A stretch of 43,624 nt of DNA. It comes from Desulfobacteraceae bacterium. Lineage in GTDB: Bacteria > Desulfobacterota > Desulfobacteria > Desulfobacterales > Desulfosarcinaceae. The position numbers and the translations under genes were made by a program. The notes beneath the pieces are model-generated. The model was not told where the DNA came from, did no database searches, and was given only the letters and a program-made list of their open reading frames with translations. The stretch is taken from assembly GCA_003599575.1 (NCBI GenBank), contig QZKV01000128.1, forward strand, positions 1 through 43,624, written 5' to 3'. This document shows positions 16,509 to 24,800 of this stretch, in pieces (positions within the stretch are counted from its first letter, which is position 1; each line of letters starts with the position of its first letter).

Positions 16509-17639
16509 CTACTGTTTCTCCAACTCCACTTTGTGGGATAGGAATTTGAGCATATCCTTTAAAGCGATGATGCCGGTCAGACGGCCTTGGTCCACCACCA
16601 TCAGACGGCTTGTGGCGCTTTTGTTCATTTGAGACAGGGCTTGTACGGCATCCGCCTGCGGCGCGATGGTGTTTTCGAGCGAACAGGGCTGCATCAGGGT
16701 TTTTACCGGCGTCGAGGACCACCTTTCTTTTTCGACCGAGCGGATGTCACGGAAGTTGACGCATCCGACAAGCTTTTGGTCTTCTACAACCGGATATAAT
16801 TTATAGTGATACTTATAAACATAATCCTCAACAAGGCGGTCCAGGGGCAAAGAGGGCGCCACGGTGACCGGCTCGGTATTCATGAAACGCTGCAAGGGTT
16901 CACCTTCCAGTGCCTTGCGCGCCACCAGTTGCTGATAAGAGGCTTTGGCTGCGCCATTCAGGAACATCCCGATGAGAAAAAACCACATTCCCCCAATGAA
17001 ATTACCGTACAGCACACGCACCACGCCCAGGATGATCAGAAAAATGCCGAAGCCCGAACCGATGCCGGCCGAAATCCGCGTAGCCCAGCGCATGTTCTTC
17101 TTTAGATGCCACAGGAGCGCGCGCAGCACCCGCCCGCCGTCCAGCGGGTAGGCCGGGATCAGGTTGAATATCGCCAGGACCAGATTGATGAACGCCAGAT
17201 ACCCGATGACACCGCTGAACGAAAGCGGTGCTCCGGCAGCCGTACTGCCCGTGTACAACGCGTAAAACCCGAGCGCCAGCGCAATGCTGGCCAACGGCCC
17301 GGATATGGCCATCAGAAACTCGGCTTTGGCATTTGGGGGCTCATCGCCCATTTCGGCGATACCGCCGAAAATAAACAAGGTAATCCCCTTCATGGGCATT
17401 CCCATTTTACGCGCCGCCAGCGAATGGGCAAATTCATGGATGATGATCGACAGGAATAAGCCCAATGCGCCGGTAATTCCCATAATCCAGTAGGCCCGCG
17501 GGGACAGGTTTTCGAACCGGTAAGGGAAATAGCCCATGGAAAGGGACCAGGCGATCAGAACCGCGATGATAACCCAGCTCAGATCCGCGCCGACCTCGAA
17601 ACCGGCCAACCGGAAGAGCTTCAGCCGTTTACCGAACAT
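16509..17639 (-). CDS. Site-2 protease family (M50) zinc metalloprotease with CBS pair
   Basis: 376-residue inner-membrane protease of the SpoIVFB/M50B type. The zinc motif HEFAH is at residues 68-72 within a helix, and the second metal-ligand motif NLIPAYPLDGGR is at 159-170 (Asp167). About six membrane segments are followed by two C-terminal CBS domains (about 255-370), which in homologues bind adenosyl nucleotides and tune activity. Such proteases cut transmembrane segments of anti-sigma factors or signalling proteins; the target is unknown. The open frame reaches 17873, but GGAGG 6 nt before the ATG at 17639 and the family-typical MFGKRLKLFRLAGFEV start decide the shorter form. Confidence 0.92.
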   Translation of the reverse strand: MFGKRLKLFRLAGFEVGADLSWVIIAVLIAWSLSMGYFPYRFENLSPRAYWIMGITGALGLFLSIIIHEFAHSLAARKMGMPMKGITLFIFGGIAEMGDEPPNAKAEFLMAISGPLASIALALGFYALYTGSTAAGAPLSFSGVIGYLAFINLVLAIFNLIPAYPLDGGRVLRALLWHLKKNMRWATRISAGIGSGFGIFLIILGVVRVLYGNFIGGMWFFLIGMFLNGAAKASYQQLVARKALEGEPLQRFMNTEPVTVAPSLPLDRLVEDYVYKYHYKLYPVVEDQKLVGCVNFRDIRSVEKERWSSTPVKTLMQPCSLENTIAPQADAVQALSQMNKSATSRLMVVDQGRLTGIIALKDMLKFLSHKVELEKQ

Positions 17640-18229
17640 GCACCACCTCCATTTGGAAGCCAGTCTAAAGTGACGAACCCCGGTTTCCAATACCGGCTGC
17701 TTTGTATTCCAAGCGTTGCGGGCCTTTATCAGCGGACTTTGGGGCCCGACGATAAGTAGCTTTACAGCCAGGCGAAAAAGATCCCGCCACAGCCACTCTA
17801 TGCAAACGTTAATCACGGAACCGGCCTGGTACAGGCCGCTCTGAAGGGAGCCCCCCAATGGCTGCATTTTCATCTCGACAGGCGGATTTCCCTGCGCTCA
17901 ATCCGGTCATCATGTTGGAAGACCGCAAAAACCAGGACCTCCACGCAGCGGAATGATGGCGGCGGGCATGCCGAAAAGAGCTTGCGGTGCAGGCGATGCT
18001 TCGGAAAAGGGCTGCAATGCCATCGATTTTGAAATGCCGCTCGGGCGGGCGGCCGTGATCGGCTCTGGTTTGCACAAACGCATTCAGTGCGGACCTGGCG
18101 ACCGGGAACCGGCTTTGGCGGAGGCTTGGGAGTGTTGATGCTTGTTTTCCAAACACCTGATAGGTGCAGCACCCTATTTATGCGCGGCCGGCGGCGAACT
18201 ATTTTGCATATCAACAACAGGAGGCCAAC
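17640..18229. other. Intergenic region between divergent genes
   Basis: About 590 bases with no supportable gene. The minus-strand frame continuing upstream of the protease start and the long minus frame 17870-18706 have poor composition and overlap better genes. Promoters for the protease and for the small anchored protein must lie here; none is clear enough to place. Confidence 0.4.
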
Positions 18230-18490
18230 ATGCAAAGGAATAAAGAGATGGTGAAGGGCTTTGTGTTCGGTGCCATGGCGGTGCTGCTGCTTACGCTTGC
18301 CACGGGTGCGATCTACAAGCAGACGAGCAATGTCACCGATGAGACCACGATCTCCTTTCAAAGCATATATGCCAGCAGCGACGGCAATATTGTCTACGTA
18401 TGCGACAACACGACCGTATACCGTTCCACCGATGGGGGCGCCAACTGGACCGTTGTGTTTGCCAAAAGGGACAACGGCAACGGCTATTAG
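18230..18490 (+). CDS. Small membrane-anchored protein with one Asp-box (BNR) motif
   Basis: 86 residues. After a short basic start (MQRNKEMVKG) comes one hydrophobic helix (about 11-30, FVFGAMAVLLLTLATGAIY), then an exported segment containing SSDGNIVYVCDNTTVYRSTDGGANWTVVF. The S-T-D-G-G-x-x-W piece is a textbook Asp-box of the BNR/sialidase type, and the preceding strand repeats its shape. A lone Asp-box cannot form a propeller, so this may be a truncated sensor or adhesin or a self-assembling repeat. Ribosome site AGGAGG (18219-18224) is excellent. I do not recognise a named family. It is convergent with the LuxR-type regulator that follows. Confidence 0.7.
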   Translation: MQRNKEMVKGFVFGAMAVLLLTLATGAIYKQTSNVTDETTISFQSIYASSDGNIVYVCDNTTVYRSTDGGANWTVVFAKRDNGNGY

Positions 18491-18582
18491 CGCTCGGCAC
18501 CGGGCTGGTATTGGCAAAGATGAAATCACTGCGAGTTGAACTTGTTCAAGTCTGCGGCGGCCGATCGTGCCTGTTTGCGGAG

Positions 18583-19248
18583 TCAGCTCTTCAGGGTGAC
18601 CAATCCTTGCCTGACCGCGTAGGAGGTCAAAGCGGCGGCATTGTGGATGTCCAATTTTTCCATAATATTGGAGCGATGTTTCTCGACGGTTTTGATGCTG
18701 ATGCACAACAGGTCGGCAATGGCTTTGTTCTGATATCCTTCGCCCACCAGCTTGACGATTTCCCTTTCCCGCCGGGTCAGCGTATCCCAGCAGGTATCGG
18801 TCTTTTTCTTTTCACGATCCGCCAGATAGCCCTGCATGATGGTCGGAGCGATGCTCGGGCTGATATATTTCTTCCCGGACAACACGCTTTTGATAGCCAT
18901 GTGCAGCTCCCCCAACTCGGCATCTTTCAGGCAATAACCGTCTACCCCTTCCTTGAAGGCCTGTGCGATATGGTGTTCGTCCTCATGGATGGTCAGGGCC
19001 AGGATGATCAGATTTGGAAATTGATTTTTAACTTCCCGGATGACCGATAAGCCGTGCATTTTGGGCATCGAGAGATCAAGCAGCAGCAGGTCCGGCGCAT
19101 GGTTGCGGACGCAGCGAATGGCTTCCAGGCCGTTGCCTGCTTGACACAATACGGCGAAATGGCCTGATTCGCCCAGCAAGGCAACAATCACCTCTCGAAA
19201 CAATTGGTGATCCTCTGCGATGACCACCCCGATTTTTTCCTTTGTCAT
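18583..19248 (-). CDS. NarL/FixJ (LuxR-type) response regulator
   Basis: 221 residues: receiver domain at about 5-120 (acidic AED at 11-13, phosphoacceptor Asp58 in LLLDLSMPKMHG, Lys near residue 109 in YCLKD), a linker, then a LuxR-type helix-turn-helix at about 150-215 (LTRREREIVKLVGEGYQNKAIA, ISIKTVEKHRSNIMEKL). It activates transcription when phosphorylated by a HisKA_3-type kinase. No kinase is adjacent; the broken HisKA_3 kinase near 37.2-37.9 kb is the only one in the window. AGGAGG lies 6 nt before the ATG at 19248. Confidence 0.94.
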   Translation of the reverse strand: MTKEKIGVVIAEDHQLFREVIVALLGESGHFAVLCQAGNGLEAIRCVRNHAPDLLLLDLSMPKMHGLSVIREVKNQFPNLIILALTIHEDEHHIAQAFKEGVDGYCLKDAELGELHMAIKSVLSGKKYISPSIAPTIMQGYLADREKKKTDTCWDTLTRREREIVKLVGEGYQNKAIADLLCISIKTVEKHRSNIMEKLDIHNAAALTSYAVRQGLVTLKS

Positions 19249-19680
19249 CGGCACCCTCCTGTGGCGCTTGGGCCTATGAACGGATGATCCTTTGCTGTAA
19301 CTATCGAGTTTAAAAAAATCCAAAATAAGGACAAACCCTACTCGCTCTCCCAAAAGCTCGGTATTCTGGTTTCATTGAGCCCGACGCGGCGCATACGAAT
19401 CATACCGCGGATTTCGCAAAAGGACTCAAACGCATTGGGGTTTTTCTATAAGAATTCACTTGACCGAAAACAGGTCGGAGATGAGCAGAGCACTCAAAAC
19501 AGCTCATGGCCGCGTTGGGGCCCGGACCGAGTGGGTCGGCCGGAAGTGGGCCGGTTCCGCAAACAGCAGGCCAAAAAAGTCAGCCAAAGCGCGCGGGCTT
19601 ACGAGCGGCATGCCTTTCCTTTGGGCGGATGGACATGTGAAGGCCGCCCCGACTAGAGGTGACGGACTTGCCACTTTGCG
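19249..19680. other. Intergenic region, nothing recognised
   Basis: About 430 bases between two minus-strand genes. A plus-strand frame at 19375-19656 is Arg/Gln-rich and has no ribosome site. No repeat seen. Confidence 0.35.
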
Positions 19681-20679
19681 TCACACCCGGGACGGCCGTA
19701 CGACCGCTTGCTGGATCCTGGTTTCCTCGAACTGCTTTTGGGTTGCGCTGTTGAAATTTTCCTCGAGCCAGGCCTTGGCGGTGGAGAGCATCTCTTGCGT
19801 CCATTCCTGAAAGGAAAGAATATGATTGGCCCTACCGATGATCCTGAGGTCGATATTTTTCTTCAGCTTGTCATAGCTCGATTTGTATTTAAGCACATAC
19901 TTCTCCTGAAAATCCCACAGCAATTTGTCGAACTCACCATAAACCAGAAGAATTTTCCTGTTTTTGGCAAATCCGCTGAAATTCGGGTGGAAAAGAGGAT
20001 TCAGGTTATCTTTGATCTCTTGGTTGCCGGCCGGTCCAGTTTGTTTTTTGGGGCTGCGGAGTTTCTTCAGGGTAGGCAGTATGAAGGATAGATAAATCAA
20101 TTTAAAATCACTTTTCAAAGAGAAAAGTCTTTTCCAGGCTTTGGGATTGGAGGCCTTCTGTACAAAACTGCTCCGGCTGTATTCCAGTTGGCGAGGGGTC
20201 AAATAGAGTCTTTTATCGATGTTATTGCCGTCCAATATCACCGGCATGCCGAGCGCTATCAAGCCAATCACGCGCTTGTCCTTTACGCCGGTGTGTATTC
20301 CCGTGATTGCGCCGCCGCACAGCCCCGCCAGAATGAACCGGCTTTTGGTGTAATTTCTCTCCAGCCAGTTCAATACGTCGATGGTGTCGTCCACATACCT
20401 TCCCAGCTGAATGGTGTTGTAAAGGTCCACCAGGTGGGCCTCTTCGTTTTCTCCTTCCGAATCTCCCAGCCCGCTGAAATCGAACCGGAGCACGGTATAG
20501 CCCATGGAAACGAACAGATCGGCCATTTTCACATAAAGGCGGTGCGGCGCAACCCGGCTTTTCACTCCCGGCGACAAGATGACGATGCAAATATTGCCGC
20601 GATCCATATCCGGGCTTGGTAGATGGAGCACCCCAAACAGGGAATGATTTTCCCTGTTTTTGATTTTCACAGGTATCAT
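19681..20679 (-). CDS. Alpha/beta hydrolase, exosortase-A-associated hydrolase 1-like (Cys elbow)
   Basis: 332-residue alpha/beta hydrolase-fold protein. Fold markers: ILSPGVKSR after the third strand, YTVLRFDFSGLGDSEGE, nucleophile elbow AGLCGGA with Cys121 in place of Ser, a late acid in VYGEFDKLLWDF, and a His in ANHILSF. The GLCxGA elbow is characteristic of hydrolase 1 of exosortase-A (EPS) systems (TIGR03100 type), where it pairs with a hydrolase 2, as here. No exosortase is in the window. Start: the ATG at 20679 overlaps the upstream stop (ATGA) with GGAAGGG 8 nt before it; ATG 20685 is an alternative. Confidence 0.8.
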   Translation of the reverse strand: MIPVKIKNRENHSLFGVLHLPSPDMDRGNICIVILSPGVKSRVAPHRLYVKMADLFVSMGYTVLRFDFSGLGDSEGENEEAHLVDLYNTIQLGRYVDDTIDVLNWLERNYTKSRFILAGLCGGAITGIHTGVKDKRVIGLIALGMPVILDGNNIDKRLYLTPRQLEYSRSSFVQKASNPKAWKRLFSLKSDFKLIYLSFILPTLKKLRSPKKQTGPAGNQEIKDNLNPLFHPNFSGFAKNRKILLVYGEFDKLLWDFQEKYVLKYKSSYDKLKKNIDLRIIGRANHILSFQEWTQEMLSTAKAWLEENFNSATQKQFEETRIQQAVVRPSRV

Positions 20680-21500
20680 GCGCATTTCCCTTCCAGCCAC
20701 TGCAAGGTTACACCGGACAGATGATGCGCCCGTTTGCAATAGGCCTGGGTATTGGTCCAGAAAGGTTCCTCCACGACGGTTGAAAAACTGATGTGTGCGT
20801 ATTGTTGCTTCAATTTTAACAAGGCCCGGTTCACCTTCGCGAGGTTTCTGGCGATCGAAATCAAGACAACTTCCCCCGCAAAGGTGCTTTTTCTGTCCAG
20901 CAGGTTGATCCCGATCAGCTGCTCGTAGAAATCGCAGCCGATTTCATAGCCGTCGATATTGACGGTGCCTTTATTTTTCAGCTTCTCAGCCAATGCATCG
21001 GAATTATTCAGCACTTGTTTATAGACCGCGGATTGGGTCGCGATATTGATCCTGAACAGTTGCTGCATGTAAGCTTTTCCGTCCACAATCGGTTCCCATA
21101 AGGCCAGATGATTCACATCTGATCTCGAATCAGCCACCATCGCCGCCAAGGTGGCACCCAAGCGCAGGCCTGCAACACACAGGGGCGTGTGGGCGCCCAA
21201 TTCCGCTTTCAGGTAGTCCAACGCGCCATCGATGTCCGCCAGGCGGGTCTTGACCGTGGCATCGGCGAAATCACCCTCGCTGTCGCCGTGCCCCCTGTAA
21301 TCCACCCGCAACACACAGTAGCCGTGTTGGGCCAACAACCTGGCAAATGATACAAAGACCCTCTGCGACCATAGTTTTTCTTCGGCGAAAGGATGGCACA
21401 ACACCACGCCGCATTTGGCTCGACCCGCCGGCATGTATTGAATGCAATAGAGACGGTGGCCGTTGTTTTCCAGATAAAAGGGCTTTTCAGGCATATCCAT
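20676..21500 (-). CDS. Alpha/beta hydrolase-like protein, exosortase-A-associated hydrolase 2-like (no nucleophile)
   Basis: 274 residues. Fold markers: KPFYLENNGHRLYCIQYMP, GVVLCHPFAEE (oxyanion region), YCVLRVDYRGHGDSEGDF, and an elbow reading AGLRLGATLA, where the nucleophile position is Arg113. Exosortase-A hydrolase 2 proteins (TIGR03101 type) share the GLRLGA elbow, so this looks like a family trait and not a mutation. The protein may be a non-catalytic partner or use another residue. The C-terminal half is not well matched to known lids. It is first in a two-gene unit, coupled to hydrolase 1 by an ATGA overlap. ATG at 21500 or 21494; the ribosome site is weak. Confidence 0.78.
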   Translation of the reverse strand: MDMPEKPFYLENNGHRLYCIQYMPAGRAKCGVVLCHPFAEEKLWSQRVFVSFARLLAQHGYCVLRVDYRGHGDSEGDFADATVKTRLADIDGALDYLKAELGAHTPLCVAGLRLGATLAAMVADSRSDVNHLALWEPIVDGKAYMQQLFRINIATQSAVYKQVLNNSDALAEKLKNKGTVNIDGYEIGCDFYEQLIGINLLDRKSTFAGEVVLISIARNLAKVNRALLKLKQQYAHISFSTVVEEPFWTNTQAYCKRAHHLSGVTLQWLEGKCA

Positions 21501-21800
21501 CACGCTTATCGAGTGTTCAGGTATGGGTCGAAGGCTGTACGTACACCATCCACCCGGACATCTGTTATGCTGATTTGGCAGCGCAGCAGCCACCACGGGG
21601 CCCATCGGCGGGCGGGTTGATCGGTGTACCGGCTCCTGGATGCCTAGATCCGCTTGGGATTCGTGAACGTCGTGAACGTAAGGGCCGGCGCAGCAGCGCT
21701 CAATGCGAGGAAGACCCTATTTAAAAAAACAATGGGTTGTATTTCACCCGATCCAAATGGGCCGCCCGTTTCAACGCGGATGTTTACGGCCTGAGGCGGC
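21501..21800. other. Intergenic region upstream of the hydrolase pair
   Basis: About 300 bases between the hydrolase-pair start and the pilin operon terminator. No convincing gene; the hydrolase promoter must lie here. Confidence 0.35.
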
Positions 21801-21838
21801 AAAAAAAAAGAACCCCGCCCGTAAAAGCGCGGGGTTCT
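21801..21838 (-). terminator. Intrinsic terminator of the pilin operon
   Basis: On the minus strand a 10-bp perfect GC-rich stem (AGAACCCCGC at 21829-21838 read in reverse complement, partner at 21809-21818) with a 10-nt loop is followed by nine T residues (A-run at 21801-21809 on the plus strand). It lies 20 nt after the pilY1 stop codon. Confidence 0.92.
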
Positions 21839-21857
21839 CAAGGTCAATCAAGCGGGA

Positions 21858-24800
21858 TCAGTCGCTGCGCCAGTTAAGGCGGCCGCTTTTGACGTTGTCG
21901 ATCGGCAGATTGGGCTGTTCGATTTCCACGATAGCGCCGGTACTGGTTTGTACGAAGGCCTTGGCGCCGTCTTCCCGGCCCACATGCAGGTTCGGCGTGG
22001 AAGCCAGGCCATGTCCGATTTCAAGCCGGCTGACCACCGTGGGTGGCTCTTCATCGGTGGTGCCTACAGCGTCATTGAATACCGCTTTGTGCCAGGCCGT
22101 GCCGGTTTGGTAATAGACGGCGTTAAGGTAGGACAATCCATCGGGCTGGCAGACGTCATCATACGGAACATAGGTGGTGAAGGTCAGCAAACCTCCCAAG
22201 AGGGTCGCCTGCCCCAGATTGCGCTCGCCGGCATCTGGAAGTTGCTGATACCATCCGGCCGTGCCGGGGGATGCTGGATGCTCGCACCCTTTACCGGCAA
22301 TGTGATCGATCAACAGGCTCAGGGTATCCACCTCTGAAGGCGGGCAGTCCTCCGTGCAGACAAGATTCGCCGTGTCCGGAAGAAGGCTCTGCTGAATCTG
22401 GATTTGATCGGTGCGCACCAGGTCGGACACACCCAACGTGGTGCTCCAGGTGAAGCTGGGCGGTGGGCCGCAATCGACCGGTTCCTTAACGCCGAAATAG
22501 TACTCCTGTGCGTTGCTGCTGGAATCGCTTTTATCGCGCTTGTCAAAAAAGCGGCCCGTGCCGAAAAAGATCCAATAATTCTGACCGTCCCATCCGACCG
22601 AGGCCGCCGCTGTAATGGGGCGTCCGGGGTTGAGCAGCACCTTCGGCGCGCTCCATTGATAGGGCGCGGTCGGGGCATCATCGGCGTCGGTGATGAAACG
22701 GTACATTTTGCCGCTCCAGCCCTGGCCCGATTCGCTCCCCCACTCCCCCTGCACGGTGCCGAAATAAACCGCATCGCCGCGATAATCCCGCTCCAGGTGA
22801 AAGTCCACCGTGATCAGGTCGGATATGAAGCTTTTGTCATCGTCCAGGACCCAGCGGCCTTTGTCATTGCCCGAAGCGGGGGCCTGATCGGGAATACGAA
22901 ATGCGCCCGGCGTGCTTTGGGTCAGCTCATCGAGAGGGAAGACCGCGAGTTTGCCGTACTGGTCGCTGCGGCCGTCCAATGTCGTCGGACCGCTGCCCAG
23001 CACCAGGTACCACTTGGTTGTTGTGCCCTGCTTCATCGGCACTATGGTCGGAACGCCGGTGGTGTACCCCATGCGCAGGGGGCTGGCCGGATCCAGGGTC
23101 AATTCGCCGAGCAGTGCGGGTTTTTGGTCGGGATCGGTGATATCGAAGATCACGTACGCGGATGTAAATTTGCGCAGATCCGGACCACTGGCACCACTGC
23201 CGCCGGCCTCAACGGTATTGCCCCCCAGGCGCATGCCGGCCACCAGGATCGTGCCCCAGCCTCCCGGGTGAACCGCATCGTTGTCGAAAATCTGCACATC
23301 GAAAATCCTGGGTTTGAGATCCACATAGTACCGGTGGGCGTAATCCGGCTGGGTCAGGCACTTGAGCTGCGGCTGAAGGTTGTAGGGCACGTAGGCCCAG
23401 AGCTCGGCGCCCAGGGCCGGGCCGTTGGCCTCATTGGCACAATCCGAAGTCCGGCAATACTTGCTTTCCTCCGTGCTGTAAAAGCCGCCGTTGATGGCGT
23501 GGATCATCCCGTCGTTGCCGCCGAAATAGACCACCTGGCGGCGGTTTTTGTACTTGCTTATGAAGGGTATGTAACTTGTATCCTGATAGATCAGGTGAAA
23601 GTTCTCGGCGGGCCGCCCCACCACCGTGGGCGTGGAGTAAATCACATCGCCCAGCCGCCAGGTGATCGTGTTGTTCGCGGAAGCCGTGTCCACTTCGAAA
23701 TTGGCCGGCTTGGTGGCCTCCCGGGAGCGCTGGTTTGCGCCGTCATACCCGCGAATCCAGTTTACGACCGCATTGACATCGTCATTGGTTGTGGCATCGT
23801 CTCTTTCAACCCCGAAATCAAAGGGCACTTTGCGGCGGCTGCCGTTCACGGCGAGGCCGTTCCAATTGGTGGAAGCCTCAAACGACAGAACTTCGCCGCC
23901 ATCCACCACCCCGTCGTTGTCCAGGTCGTTCCAGGTGAAAATATAGCGCTTCTTTTCATTCGAGATATAATCGGTCCGGTTGGCAAGGATATCCGTAGCG
24001 GTGATATCCGCCAGCCACTCCGTAGCGGACCATAGGTATTTGACCTCGTGCAGCGACTTTGTCTCCCCGCTGCAAACACCGTCTTCCACGGTTCCGTAGC
24101 AGGCCTTGGTCTCCCCGGAAGTGCTGCTCGCATCGGTTTGTTCAAAAAAGAAGATCACCCGCCGGTCGTCGGCGGTCAGCGCCTTATCGCCGCCGGTGTC
24201 TTCGAACAGCCGGCCGTGGGCGTCCACCAGCAGGGCGTGCACCTCGCCGGCCCAGGTGACGTCCGGTTTCTGAATGTCGTCATAAGTCGGACCGTCGATG
24301 TTCGGCCAGAAAATGGCCTGATATACCGCGCCCTCGCCGCTGCGGGTGGCCGAGATGACCGATGCCGCCGAACCGGCGGCCGCTTCGGCCCGAATGGCGG
24401 AAAAGGCATCCTGCAGGGCCGTTTTCAGCGCGGCCATGTCGTTGGCTTGCACCAGGCTGGTGCCGCCGTTTTGCGCCGCGGAAGTAAGCAGGGTTTCGGG
24501 ACTGCACTCGCCGGTTCCGTAATTGCGCGCGGTGCCGGCCACCACGATATGGGTGTTGAGGTTGCGCTTGTCCACCCCGCCGATTTGCCCGAACAAACCT
24601 TCGGTGTTTTTGGCATACCAGGTCAGATCGTCCAGGAGCGTACTGCCGTCCAACGTGCCGCAGTCCACGCCGGTCCCGTCCGTATCGCTGTCGCCGTCAT
24701 TTTGATCCTCTATTGCGCTGAACAGTCGCACGTCGGCATGCTGGTCGGCCGTGGACCCGCCCTCGGTGATGATGAGGATGTGGTTGTTCTGGCACCAGTA

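Noticed and set aside
17870..18706. 278-codon minus-strand frame
   Set aside because: Overlaps the start of the intergenic region, the small Asp-box gene and the end of the response regulator; rich in Arg/His/Pro and without motifs.
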